From Haematobia irritans (lineage: Eukaryota > Arthropoda > Insecta > Diptera > Muscidae): a stretch of DNA of 64,000 nt. The stretch's first letter is position 1, and the number at the start of each line of letters is the position of its first letter. The notes beneath the pieces are model-generated. The model saw nothing but the letters and a program-made list of their open reading frames with translations, did not search any database and was not told the DNA's origin. Positions 23,066 through 35,140 of the stretch are shown piece after piece. Location of the stretch: contig NC_134398.1 in NCBI RefSeq assembly GCF_050003625.1, positions 83,267,983-83,331,982 on the forward strand. Direction: 5' to 3'. A program made the translations under genes and the position numbers.

Positions 23066-25530
23066 CACTGAAAGAAAAGTACATCACCAAACTAATGAAA
23101 CTAAATCATCAAAAAATCTTCATCAAATTGATGTAGAAATTACATTGTTTTTATGAAATCGGTATTCAATTTGATGTTGAAAAACACCGTCATCAACTCA
23201 ATGAAGAAACTTACATCAATTTTTGGTCATCATTTTAATGAAAATCTTTCATTGATTTAATGAAATCAGTAATCAAGTTGAAGAAACTTTTCATCACATG
23301 TTATTCATTTATATTTTTCCGCCCCCATATATGACAAACTCTAACAATTACATTATTTCCACATATTTTAATTATTATAAACTTTTTTAAGTGATGATTT
23401 AATTAAAATTTGGAAAAATAGAAAATAAAACTACAAAAATCTTCAAATGTGACATACTTGTTGAGTTGCAAAGTTTTGTATGCTTTTATTGCTAAAACAC
23501 ACACACAAAAGCAATGCCTTTGAGAAAATCCGTTATGTCTGCTGCATGTGAAATTTGTTGAAGAATAAATAAATTCATTTGTGAAGTGACATTTATTGTG
23601 ATCGCACGTTCATAAAATAGCTTTTAATACTTTTGCGAATTGGAGATATTTTAAGTGTTGTAAGTTTAAACGGAGTGCTATCTAGTTCGAGAAATTTTAG
23701 TAATATATAAAAATATTTGTGGCGTTTACAAAGATTTTAAAGGTTTCCAAAATAGTGATACGATATGTAACAGCGCATTCAAACAAAAATTTCCTGTAAA
23801 AGGCATCTTGCAAACGTTCATATATTTATGGAAATACAATCCAAGAGAAAACGGCCTGCGAGTTTAGCGATTTGGAAAAAATATAGTAAAGAAGAAGTCT
23901 ATACCACAAGAAGTAAGCATCGAGAGGCATTGTGAAGAGACTTCTCACCCTGGAAAATTAGGTGAAGTACCCGTCATAGAAGACCTTTTCTGAATGAGAA
24001 ACTGAATTCCTACCGCATCGACAGATCTGACGATCGGATATTGACGTACTGAATACGTCAAATATTTGACGAACACGATAACCATAGTGATATATTTAGG
24101 GCCTGTCCACAGTATAAAGAATTTCGAGGAGCACAGTTGGTAAGTAACTAAATTTAAACGTTCACCTTAATTTTATATTCTTACTACATGTATATGTTGT
24201 TATTTCGTTTAGATTAACATGGACTTCGGAGTACTGAATAAATACTGCACACCAATATTAGACTGGGTAACCAAACTGATATAGTATATTGGTACAATTT
24301 AATTGAGAAAGAATACTGCACACCAATATTAGACTGGGTAACCAAACTGATATAGTATATTGGAACAATTTAATTGAAAAAGAATACTATGTTAAAAATC
24401 CTGGCATTAGACAGGTTTTTGATAAAATTGATGTGCCAAACGCAGGTTTGTTATAAAAAAAAAATAGTTAGTATAATTATGCATATCATTAAATGACTAA
24501 TATTTAAATCTGCCTTTATAGCCTCATCATTTATGATTCGTTTGACTTGGTGTCTATATGGCTACTTATTTCCAACATCAAAATACGTCCGAAATGATAA
24601 AAATGGAAAATAAGTATGGAGAATACTCCCAAGAATCGTCAATATTTCTAGCAGAAAGTGTCCCAGAAGTAGACAACAACTTTCTTTTTTTTTTAAGACA
24701 AATTAGAATATTAAACCTTTTATTGTTGTTATTGGAGATATCAATTTAGAAAATGGTGACTACAATTATTATATTTATCTAGACCAAGAGTACTTTTATA
24801 ATATTAAATCAGCTAACACAAAACACTTTTCGAAAATACTAATCATTTTAAGCGAATAATAATGGCTTATAATCCAATAGGGCCAATAAAAAATTCCTCA
24901 TCTATAAGTATATTTATGTTGATATTATATGAAATGCTGAAAACGTCTTATATTTATGTAAATTTTTGATTAATATCATATGTATACTTTTTCCATTCAC
25001 AAATCTAAGTTAATATTGAAATTTATAATCCATTAATAATCACAAGTGTAGTGAATAATATTTTTAAGATTTTTTGATAAAAATAATATTTCCTAATTCA
25101 CTTAAAATATTTGTAATTATATTGGATATTGTAAAATTTAGAACTAGTTTCTAAGGCGGAAAACAAAGTTCAGTTCGATGTCAGTGTTTCATTGGTTAAA
25201 TGTAAAATATACATTAGTTTGATGCAATTATGTACTTTTGATGAACACCTTTCATTGGAATGATGCAGAATATTCATTGTATAGAGACTATCGGACATCA
25301 ATTTGAATACCGTTTTTCATCGAAAGGAAGAAAAAAATACATCAATTAAATGACACTTTTTCTTCAAGATGATGATATTATTTCATTAAATTGATGAATA
25401 TATTTGATGAAAAATTGATGTAAAATTCTTCATTACGATGATGAAATGCGTTGTAAGCTCAAAATCGAAGAAACATTTCACCAAATTAATGTTGAAAATC
25501 ATCATATTGATGAAGTTTTTTCGTTCAGTG
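23066..25530 (+). mobile_element. TIR element family D
   Basis: Ends CACTGAAAGAAAAGTACATC and inverse ACTTTTTTCGTTCAGTG-type end finishing at 25530, with TA outside at 25531-25532 and at 21394-21395. The left terminal CA now lies at 21396-21397 because U copy 3 split it. Both ends are rich in ATCAAATTGATG-like motifs. It holds a 75-bp tandem duplication (24237-24385) and intron-like junctions. No transposase recognised. It cuts the gypsy-like pol gene. Confidence 0.8.
24237..24386 (+). repeat. 75-bp tandem duplication in element D
   Basis: The segment AATACTGCACACCAATATTA... through the ATAGTATATTGG and TTTAATTGA block occurs twice in a row with two or three differences, the first unit starting near 24237 and the second near 24312. 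Confidence 0.85.
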
Positions 25531-25532
25531 TA

Positions 25533-26560
25533 TCTCTTGCATATTTTCGTGACAAAGCGTCCGCAACTATATTCTCCTTACCAGGTTTGTAAAAGAATTT
25601 GGGTGCATATTCTTCAATAGCAGCTTTCCATTTTCGGATCATTGGGTTTGGGTTTTTCTGGGATGTCGAGTATGTCAAGGGCTGATGGTCAGTGTGAATA
25701 TTTAAATTTTTTGTACCATACAAATAGTTCCTTAATTTTCAAATTGCCCAAACAATAGCGAGAATCTCCCTCTCGTTCGTCGCCTACTCGCCTTGGCCTG
25801 CCTTTTTGCGAAAGTACAGCACCTATGGCCTGTGACGATGCATCAGTCGTTAAGTCAAATGGCTCATTGAAATCTGGATGTAGCAAAAGCACATCTTCCG
25901 ACGCTAAAACTCGTTTTATTTTCCCAAATGCTTCAAACGCCTTGTCATCAAGTTCAATAGGTTTCTTTTCCACACTGAGGTACCTCATAAGTGGTTTCGA
26001 AATTTACGATAATAGCTCGCCAGGCCAATGAACGATCTCAAAATTCTTACGGTAGTTGGAACCTGATAATTAAGTAAAAATCCTAAATATTCCACGGAGT
26101 CTTTAAAAAATCTTGATTTCTCTTTTGAAATTCTCATATTCGCCTTGAACAACTTTTTTAGTATCCTCTCCAAATCCACTAAGTGTTCTTCTGTCGATGG
26201 TGAAAACACAATTATGCCATCGACGTAGATTTGACAGCACTTTCCAATCTCCTCTCGTAGAATATCATCAATAGCCCGCTGAAATATGGAGGGAGCATTC
26301 TTAAGACCAAAGAGCAGACGACAAAATTCATATTTTCCATTATTTATGCTGAATGCAGTCTTCTTTCTATCATGTTCTGCCATATTAATTTGATGATACC
26401 CAGATTTAAGATCTAGTGTTGTAAAAAATTTTCCAGTTCCGAGATTTGCTAATATTATGGAAATATTTGGGACAGGGTATCTATCTGCCGTGGTCTTTGA
26501 ATTTTATTTCCGGAAATCGATTACTAGTCTCTTTTTCGGAACACCATGCTCATCAACACT
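25533..26560 (-). pseudogene. Gypsy-like reverse transcriptase and RNase H
   Basis: Minus strand. RT blocks: RLVIDFR, a stop codon at 26504-26506, TTLDLKSGYHQI, FGLKNAPSIFQRAID and IYVDGIIVFS. The last is the YVDD catalytic box with Gly (26216-26218) in place of the second Asp. RNase H: LTTDASSQAIGAVLSQ, a short frame disruption near 25690-25740, then HTDHQPLT and ADALSRKYAR, where the TIR insertion starts. No protease is seen; a deletion probably joins gag directly to RT near 26600. Confidence 0.9.
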
Positions 26561-26609
26561 TCTTACTCACTTACCCACTATCAACACCGGACTATTGTCC
26601 TAATTATGG

Positions 26610-27509
26610 CTATAGCCTGATAATACCGTGAGCTCCCTTCGCTCCAAAAAGCTTATACGCTGTTGTAGCAGCTTGCCTCCAAGAAACATAGTTTCCTACA
26701 TCTCCAGAAAACTCAGGGATGGATTTCACTATATCCAAAGATTCATTACACTCCACACCCTCGATTATTTCAATCGGAGAAAATCTCTCCACTTCAACTG
26801 GAGTTTCGATTCTACACTCAAAAAAAAAGTGAACTCTCTATTTCACTAAAGCCATATTAACTTTATATTAGTTCATAGAATCATTATGTTTGGAAAAAGT
26901 TTATTTTAGTCAAATAATTTTTTGCGTATGTTAGTTAAATGAACTAAAAACGGGAAAAAGTTATACACAAATAAAGCATAAAGATTTCCTAATTTCGTAT
27001 TTCTTACAAAATAGTTTATTATTTCTTTAAATTTGTAAATTTTACCAAAAATGTGTCCATCGTGAACTTCGTATGTTACTAAAGACATTCTTGCAATTTT
27101 GAACTCCAAGATTTCTCTTAAAACTACAAAATTTTCTTTAACTACTGAAAAAATTTAGTTATGTCTAATAAATTTTCTTGAATTTGTCGAAAAATATTTA
27201 CTTATTTTTGCCATATCGGAGTGATGCCAGCGCTTGTAATACCGTTTAGTTAAAATTTTCTAAAAAAGTTCCTAATTTTCTAAAATTAATCGAAAATTAT
27301 CTTTCCTGGTGGGTTCACTGTTTTTTCAGTGTATTAAGTCTTCTTTCCAATGCCTCAATCGTTGGTTGGTACAATTGCCTAGTTTGTTCAGTAGCGTTCT
27401 TAATTGCTACCTCAATGATGACCTGTATTGCCGTGGCATCCATTTTCGTTTCAATTTTATCGTTCACACTCAACTTGCTTAAATCATTAATTAAACTATC
27501 TAGATTCAT
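26610..27509 (-). pseudogene. Gypsy-like gag fragment split by a MITE
   Basis: Minus strand. Begins with MNLDSLINDLSKLSVNDK at 27509, runs to the MITE at 27331, and resumes at 26812 with PVEVERFSPIEII, then LDIVKSIPEFSGDVGNYVSWRQAA, typical of gypsy-group Gag. The region after LFGAKGAHGI is replaced by RT-proximal sequence, so the capsid C-terminus, any nucleocapsid part and protease are deleted. Confidence 0.75.
26815..27331 (+). mobile_element. 516-bp MITE, copy 3, in gypsy-like gag
   Basis: Same family as 1369-1884. TA flanks at 26813-26814 and 27332-27333. Slightly more diverged than copies 1 and 2. Confidence 0.9.
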
Positions 27510-27958
27510 ATGATTCGTGAAAAACTTACACTAGGTTAGTAAACAATTTGAATTTGTGTCAACTTTTTTCAATTGCATTCTCAATTAATAAATTCAGTTT
27601 GGAAAATATCAATACCCAGTGGTAAAAAATGTCATTACCAAATCGATTACATCCTATCGATTTTATCGAGACAACTACTCCACATTTCCGATCAATTTTC
27701 CGTATTACTTTTACGTTGACGTGTCATAGGCAGTCAAGTACTTCCCAATCTACATGACAAAGTAAACGAAAACATAATGATATCCCATTACAACGTTATT
27801 ACCGATGCGTAAGGGTTATGGATGCCGAGTATTGAATATTGTGTTTTACTCAGTAATAGGAACGATGGAACAGAACAGTTTTACTTTGTATTTGTAACAG
27901 TAATCTAGAGCTAAACACCCCCATTTACCACCCGATTCGTTGGTAAACTATTGTACTA

Positions 27959-28164
<206 letters not shown>

Positions 28165-28912
28165 TTATTTATGATATTTTTGTTTTTTACGCAATCTTTC
28201 TGGAAATGGGGACCCTTAAAATTTTTGAAAGACTTCCGATGTCCGCTTACAGTACTTCACCCTACAGTCGTCCGTCTTGAGAGCATCTGAAATAAAAGAT
28301 TAAATTACTCAATAAGTATAAAACTATAAGTAATGTAACAAATATTACCAAAGATAGCACTATCCAATGCTTTAAATTCCTTAAAAGGTCTTTCGTCATT
28401 GATGACATTGTAATTGTGGGCCAGTATTACTGTCGTTGAAAACATATATTACGGCCGAAGTTCTGTTAAAAGCCACCGGCATGACATTTTATTATAGCCA
28501 CCTATTGAATCGATCATATACTATAAGAAAAATAAAATTTAAGAAGTTGTTGAAATAAATTTGTCGTTAGAATGCGATGAAGACTGCAGAGTAGAGTTGT
28601 GTGCTTGGGCGAAACTTCACGCACACTCACGAGTTAAAATTTTTGCTCACACGTGCACTCATGTTATCGTACATTACGAACATTTTCTAATACCCCCTGT
28701 TTTAATTCGCAAAACGCTAAATTTTGAATTGTCAATAACTCGTCAACCGATACACCGATAGAAAACATCATGAACGGCGTGGTCATTTCGAAACGATCTG
28801 TTCATGAAAGTGAATCAACACACATGTGTTCTCAAACTGAGAACAGACGGGGTCAATCTGACAACGTAAAAATGCGTTGTACGTAATGGTTACGAATTTA
28901 TAAACAAAATTT

Positions 28913-29015
28913 TAAAAAATTTTCCGCTACCGTGAATCGAACCTGTGTTGCCTGCACCATACGCGTTAACAGTCGTCTTAGCACATTGCACCTACGGCGG
29001 AGTTGCCATAACAAT
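28913..29015 (-). ncRNA. tRNA-like (SINE head) fragment
   Basis: Minus strand reads GTAGGTGCAATGTGCTAAGA (box A-like) and, about 45 nt later, CAGGTTCGATTCAC (box B-like). This spacing fits an internal Pol III promoter of tRNA-derived type, but the sequence does not fold convincingly as a real tRNA by eye and no tail or duplication was found. Confidence 0.35.
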
Positions 29016-30066
29016 TGACATGCCAAAGAAAAACGAATGCCGTTCATGTAATCGTGACCGCCCGTGGACAAAATCGTGAATATTCCGTTTTGATTTTTTG
29101 TGAACGTTTCCGTTTCATTTTGACAACGGGGATAATGATTGAGTAAAAGTATCAAAATATCTAAAATTAAATATTGTTCGTCGGCTAAATAAATATTGGT
29201 TGTTTAAAATAATGGTGATTTTGCAGAACGGATTTAATTTTTCACTCACGACATATATTTTTATTCCCATTCACAAGAGGTGCTTTCAATTTTGTTCACT
29301 ATCTCGTGACTCATGCTTTCCACGCGCACTCCTCTACTGCAGTCTTCTCTAACACTGGCACTTGAAAAGGACCCGTTAAAGACAGCAGGAAATGGATTAT
29401 TTTTTTACTTTTGATACTTACCTTGATTAATGTAAATATATGCAGCATTTGGTGGAAAAATTATCTTAATGTCTATAAATGTAAACAATAAACTGATATA
29501 GAACTGAAAAAAACAACGAAAATCAAAATAAAAATTCGTTGCCTAACAACGTTACACCTTTCAGTTTTCCTTCCTAATTACCTACATCTTACGCAGTAAG
29601 TGGGAGTCGTAAGCACTAGGTACACTACAATGCAACAACTAGATGACTAAGTAGTAGCTTTCATTTGTTCAAAATTTATAGGCATTACTTTCTGTGCGAC
29701 TTTTCAATGCTAAGGTATAAGTAGTACCAATTTCAACTCAATTTTCATTTACATAGAACGTACTTACTTAATCTTCCAAGTTTCGCAAGAACATAATCGA
29801 TTGTTTGGTAATTGATTTGAATTTTTTACCACTGGGTATATTGTAGGTTTAAAAATAATCTCAATTAAAAATACCAATTTTGAACATATTCTGGAAAACT
29901 TATACTTAAACTAGAAAAAATTAAGTTATCTCAAAGTTTTTTTATTATTTATTTAATAATTTAAATATTGTAGATTTTAGAAAATTTTTAAATGGAATTG
30001 CAAGAAAAGTAATAACAGAAAAATTTATGTTATATCAAATTTTTTGTTTGTATAAATAATTTATGT

Positions 30067-30357
30067 GCTTATATTATTTCTCTATGAGAATATTTTAGCT
30101 CGGCTGCTATAACTGGACTACCTGCTTCATTCAAATTTCCAATTCATCACAACATACTCTCTTTATGAATGAATTGTTGTTAGTGTTGTTGTAATATTAT
30201 ATCAGTACATCGCATTGAATATTATATCAGTACATAGCATTGAAATTTATTACTTATTGAAATTCACCACTTTAACACTCATCTGCTCTTACGCTTTGGG
30301 AGATAAAGCATAGGCAGATAAATATCAATGGGAGAATCTTTCTTCTAATTATTAACT
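30067..30357 (-). repeat. 5' LTR of the gypsy-like element
   Basis: Direct repeat of 19377-19645. Carries a small internal duplication near 30190-30235. The sequence after its inner end does not look like a tRNA primer-binding site, so the LTR/leader junction may be altered. Confidence 0.8.
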
Positions 30358-30522
30358 TATACAAGAAAATAGTTTTGTCCCAATTAAAAGAAAATGGTCA
30401 CAATATAAAATGTTTTGATTTTTATGAAAAAACTTTTCTTGTCGGCGATAAAGGGGCGCCATTTGAGAAACGAAAAAACAAAAGTAACTCCATTTATTTA
30501 TTTTTATTTATTTATTAACTAC
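30358..30522. other. Spacer
   Basis: AT-rich. Has a copy of the ATTAAAAGAAAATGGTCAC motif also seen near 17707. Nothing else recognised. Confidence 0.3.
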
Positions 30523-31073
30523 ATCAAAAAAAATACTTTTCTCAGAAACGAAATTTTAGACAAACGAAATTCGTTTTGTTATAAAGTATTTTCTTAATTT
30601 GACATTTTCTGAATTTGTGACAAGTATTGCAACGATATATAATGATTTTTATTTAGGTTAGGTTAGGTGGCAGCCCGATGTATCAGGCTCACTTAGACTA
30701 TTCAGTCCATTGTGATACCACATTGGTGAACTCTTTTCACTGAGAGCTGCCCGATTCCATGTTAAGCTGAATGACAAGGGACTTCCTTTTTATAGCCGAG
30801 TCCGAACAGCTTTCCACATTGCAGTGAAACCACTTGGAGAAGCTTTGAAACCCTCAGAAATGTCACCAGCATTACTGAGGTGAGAAATCCACCGCTGAAA
30901 AACTTTTTGGTGTTTGGTCGAAGCAGGAATCGAACCCACGACCTTGTGTATGAAAGGCGGGCATGCTAACCATTGCACCACGGTGCAATTTTATTTACTT
31001 CAATAGACATTTTTTTGCATCAAAAGTTTGTCTAAAATTTCATTTCTGAGAAAAGAAAACTCTGCTTTCAGTG
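30523..31073. mobile_element. Short MITE hosting a SINE
   Basis: Right end TCTGCTTTCAGTG followed by TA; sub-terminal TTTGTCTAAAATTTCATTTC at about 31027-31047 is the inverse of GAAACGAAATTTTAGACAAA near 30544-30563. Without the SINE the element is only about 0.2 kb. The left end is degenerate. Confidence 0.45.
30656..30988 (-). mobile_element. tRNA-derived SINE with the tail of the LINE
   Basis: Minus strand begins TTGCACCGTGGTGCAATGG, with box A (GTGCAATGGTTAGCATGCCC) and box B (GTGGGTTCGATTCCTG), a body of about 190 bp, then a 3' end GGACTGAATAGTCTAAGTGA... GGCTGCCACCTAACCTAACC that matches the 3' end of the LINE at 4257-9276. Perfect 9-bp duplications TTTTATTTA at 30647-30655 and 30989-30997. 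Pol III-type, non-coding; its mobility presumably depends on the LINE enzyme. Confidence 0.92.
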
Positions 31074-31175
31074 TAATTCCTTGTTTATTGGCATTTATAA
31101 TGTCGTGCAAGCAAACATGACATTTTTATATACTCTATTTTGGATCAATTTCAACAGTAAAGGTTGAATTACATA

Positions 31176-32310
31176 CACCCAGAGAAATTGTTGGTTGCAA
31201 TTCGATCATTACAATGACGATATGATGCCAGTAACTTATTTTTTGTTACAAGAACAATGTTTTGATAATTTTCCCCATTATACATCCAACACGACCATAA
31301 AAAAGTTCACAGGATCAAAACGAAATTCCCATAACCATTCAATCGGTTACAATAACCAATGCCGATAAATTTAGTTTTATGCTGCATAAAATTGTTGAGC
31401 TAACCACCAGCATAGTGAAACCTACATCATGGGAATCAACAAATGGTTGGTACAACCAAAAGTTGAGTATACTAATAGAATCTTAGTTCAATTATAGGAC
31501 GGGCGTAAGGTAGTTGTTGCAACAAATAAATATTTATATCAACATCGACATGGTATTACGCTACAAAATTTGCAAAACGGGGAACAGCAATTACTTGATA
31601 ATAGTCCGCAATACATTGAATAAAGTTTATCCCATAGAAAAGAAAATGCCTTCCGGTAAGTATCGCACCGATTAATAAAAAAGGAATATTACAAAAGTTT
31701 CCATTGCAGGCTTCATACACCAACAAACACAAATACTTTTTACGGCAAGCGAGCTTTTTTAATTGTATTAAGCACACAGGACGAGCCTAAGTCGATCTGT
31801 ATTTATATTTAGAGGCTTAAGGAAGAAATTTCTGGCAAGTATATATTGAATTAGGTTCTGTAGTTTGACCACATAATTGCAACCTAATAACCATCTGTCA
31901 TTGGTATACAAACATTACCTATAAAAAATTGTAAATTGTAATGTAAATTGATCTCACATATATGTAGATCAAAAGCCTTTGTAGTTAGCACCTTTTGTAT
32001 ATATTTTCGTAGTTTATTATGATAGTAAATCTTGTATCAAAATAATAAAATCTCAATATAATCTGGCCTTTCATTTAATGTTGGAATTTGGTTAGCATAA
32101 TAATAAAGAAAATCGAGGGCGGTTGCACCAACAAACAAAACAATTAATTTGAGATTGCGACAACCAATGCAAAGTTGATCCAACATACTACCATGCAGTT
32201 ACAATTGCCAAATGTTAGTTGTGCTGACAGATATCATTGATAGTTGATGGAACCACCTGCTTTCGGTTGGCAAATAATTCGGTTGAGGCAACGAATTTGT
32301 TTTCTGGGTG
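31176..32310 (+). mobile_element. TIR element family E, CACCCAG ends
   Basis: Ends CACCCAGAGAAATTGTTGG and CGAATTTGTTTTCTGGGTG, flanked by TA at 31174-31175 and 32311-32312; 1,135 bp. The terminal heptamer is the same as in family U, but the rest of the sequence is different and rich in TGGTTGCAAC-like motifs. Non-autonomous. Confidence 0.85.
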
Positions 32311-32312
32311 TA

Positions 32313-33020
32313 CCATGCGTTAATGCGTCAAACATGTTTTAAATGAAAAATTTTATTGGTGGATGGGGAAAATGGAACATTTTTACTATACAAAATTGTT
32401 TTCTCGCCAAACATAAAATGTTTGCCAAAATCAGATAGGATGGTTGCGTCAAACATGTTACATGTTCCCCATCGAAAACTAACATTTTAATTCTGAAACA
32501 TGTTTGAGGTGATCATATTCCATCTCGGGGTGCAATATTAAAAGTCAAACTCTTGGGATTCTAAATAATTTCTGCCTTTTTTGATGCACAGAGTTCCCCA
32601 TTTTTGTATTTAACACAAGCCCGTTTGCCGGGCTTCGCCAAACTTTTCCACGTGGAACAGTGCAATGGTCGGAGGGACGACGAAACTTCAAGGAGTGAAA
32701 AACAAGAAAAAGACTGGAGAACTACCATGCTTAAAGAAAAGAGGAACAGAAACATCATAGCAATCATTACCGGGTACCTAGAGTTGTAGGCACATCTGTG
32801 CCGAGTAAGAGCAGCGAATGATTGTGTATGCAGCCATATTTTGACGAAAAAGAGACTTTGGAACACTGCTTATGGCAAATGCTACGCTTTTACAAGATAA
32901 AGAAACCGCCATATCTTATATGATTCGGTATGATGGAACAAAGAAGTTGGAGCGCACCACAAGCTGAAAACTGGTTTTGGTATATGTCAGTTTATATGAT
33001 ACACGTAAACCCGGACCCTC
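32313..33020. other. Unassigned region with a possible LINE tail fragment
   Basis: Contains short TTTGCGTCAAACATGTTxx-like repeats (32325-32510). In one frame at about 32822-32890 the plus strand reads DEKETLEHCLWQ, which resembles the Cys/His end of a LINE ORF2. No full domain is present; treat as unassigned. Confidence 0.35.
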
Positions 33021-33024
33021 GTTT

Positions 33025-33250
33025 TTATTTAGATTAGGTATAATGGCGAACCAAAACTTCATTTTCACTTAGACTTTTCTGTTAATTATGATACCACAAT
33101 ATTGACCTTCTGTTTATCACTGAGTGCAGTTCGATTCAATATTAAGCTCTATAGCCGAGTTCTTTCACCATGAGGAACCTTTTAAACACCTAAAATTGTC
33201 ACCAACATAATGACAGGGGATAGACCGCCGCAAAAATTTGAACCCATTTA
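33025..33250 (-). mobile_element. Diverged SINE copy
   Basis: Minus-oriented relative of 30656-30988. Shared landmarks are TTAGACTxTTCxGTxxATxxTGATACCACA, ACTGAG(A/T)GC, TATAGCCGAGT and TTGTCACCA, in the same order. The tRNA-like head is nearly unreadable. Much older than the other copy. Confidence 0.6.
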
Positions 33251-33363
33251 ACCTATCCATCACGATGATATACGTGTAACAATTACAACCCAGCAGCTTG
33301 TATGTTATACGATTCTCCAACGATGTAGGCCAACGATCAAATCGAATCTTCTCCTACATCTTT

Positions 33364-33437
33364 ATCACAATGGACTGAATAGTCTAAGTGAGCCTGAATC
33401 TTAATCGGGCTGCCACTTTAACCTAACTTAACCTACA
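33364..33437 (+). mobile_element. Solo LINE/SINE 3' tail
   Basis: ATCACAATGGACTGAATAGT ... ATCGGGCTGCCACTTTAACC and TAACTTAACC, a 75-bp match to the terminal part of the LINE at 9205-9276. Too short to tell whether it came from the LINE or the SINE. Confidence 0.85.
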
Positions 33438-33439
33438 TC

Positions 33440-33960
33440 TTGTGCTTCTTCTACGACTACGATCAACATCAAACTCCGTGTTTATATCTCCATCATCATC
33501 AAAATACTCGGCTTTATATTCATATTTGACGCTAAGTGTCCCAGTAGTAACAAAAATTTATTGGATGCATGATATTGCACATATGCAATTATATGGCATA
33601 TATGCAATGGGAGTTCATATCAGCTAAAACACATGAAATTGCAGATATGATATCATTCATTGTAGAGCACTTGTAAATATAATTTGTATTATAAAATTAT
33701 GTACGTTGCGTTTAGAATAGAGTAAACTTTTCATTTTATATTTACATTTAAAAAAATTTTAAGAAAGTTTCATAATATTAAAACAAATAAGTTAAATTTT
33801 CGAAGCACTCTCTATTTAAATGAAAATGTTACGATACTGGACAAAATCCTTATCAAATATAATCTACGGCTTCCAAAATGTGAATAACAAAAAAAATTAT
33901 GGTAAAATATGTAAAAGAATAGGAGCTAGACAGGCAAGAAACTAACATATATGCAATTTC
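33440..33960. other. Unassigned AT-rich region
   Basis: No ORF with protein-like composition, no terminal repeats. A short ATATGCAATTATATGGCATA palindrome-like patch lies near 33580-33610. Confidence 0.3.
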
Positions 33961-34432
33961 ATGCAACGAAGGGTTAATTACCTTGCCATTATATATGCAA
34001 ATAGACAGAACACCGAACTAAAATCTTTACAACGTTTACTGAATAAATCATTAAAGATAGTGACAAATTTGCCAATTACTTTTTCACCAAGTACCTTATT
34101 CTGTAGCATTTTCCCGAATATTTGGCAATACGTGGACTTTATAAATATCAAACATCTTTGTATGTTTATAAGTGTTTGAGAAATATTGGATATCATACAA
34201 TCTCCTTCACAAGAAATCAAACATCATTCAATACTCGAAACAATAAGCAATTAAGAGTAGCGTTATGTCATACGGAAAGGACGAAGCAACGTATTGATTT
34301 TTCTGGTACGCAAGAATATAATAACTTACCGCTACATGTAAAATCTTGTACTAGTCTTACAACCTTTAAAATGCTATTAAAAGAGTTTGTCGTATCAAAT
34401 TTTGAAGATTTATTAATGTGTATACTTTAGGG
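33961..34432 (+). pseudogene. LINE ORF2 C-terminal fragment (jockey/CR1-like)
   Basis: Two overlapping frames together read LQRLLNKSLKIVTNLP, YKYQTSLYVYKCLRNIGYH, NTRNNKQLRVALCHTERTKQR and FSGTQEYNNLPLHVKSC, the thumb/C-terminal region of a non-LTR polymerase lacking RNase H. One frameshift lies near 34122-34180. Ends TAG at 34430. Confidence 0.75.
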
Positions 34433-34470
34433 ATCTTATTGTGGAACATAAGCCAATGAGCCTCTCTAAC

Positions 34471-34690
34471 CACTAATAGAAAAAATTTCGTTATATTAAC
34501 GAAATGTGTCATTAAAAGTGAGCCAATGAAACAAATTCGTTAATATAACGAAATTTTTCGTTATTATGACGATTTTTTGTTAATCAACGTAACATTTCGT
34601 ACTATTAACGAATATTTTCATTGTATTAATGAACATGTTATCAATGAACAATTTTCGTTGGCTCAATTTTAATGAAATTTTCTTTGTGTG
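34471..34690. mobile_element. Small MITE rich in TTTCGTTA repeats
   Basis: Ends CACTAATAGAAAAAATTTCG and AATTTTCTTTGTG are roughly inverse. The interior alternates AATTTCGTTATxxTAACGAAAT palindromes and GAGCCAATGAA / TTCGTTGGCTCA, pairing the two halves. Flanking duplication not clear. Confidence 0.55.
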
Positions 34691-34819
34691 AAGCCTGAGG
34701 CATTTATTTAATTTGAAATATATTTACAATGAATTAATAATAAAAAAATCCTTACTTTGTTTTAAGATGTTCATTCTATTACATAGAATTGTTAATTACT
34801 TTTTCTTTTGTAGAATAAA

Positions 34820-35140
34820 ATGAGCGTTTAATTTTTTTCACTTCGGTTTTAACCAGTTTTGAGAGAGATCAAAATCTGAAAATCAGTTTTTATCTTTCGA
34901 AAAATTTCTTTAAAAGTACGAAATTTGTCATTGTTTTACAACCAAAGAAACTTTTTATTTAAACTACGAAATATTTCGTTCATTTTACGAAGAAAAGTTC
35001 TTCCAAATATTTCGCAGTTTGTATAAAACAACTTCGTACTTTTTATAAAAAAGTTTCATAGCTTTTATGAAACAATTTCGTTCATTTTATGAAATTGTTT
35101 TTATAAAAGTGTTACGTACTTTGAATGAAACGTACTTTAA
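34820..35140. other. Low-complexity ACGAAATTTCGT-rich region
   Basis: Many short inverted TTTCGTAxTTT/GAAACTTTT motifs without defined ends. Possibly a degenerate palindromic MITE related to the preceding one. Confidence 0.3.

Noticed and set aside
28913..29015. Genuine tRNA gene
   Set aside because: Box A and B resemble a tRNA but the arms do not pair well and an extended spacing is needed; kept only as a low-confidence SINE-like head.
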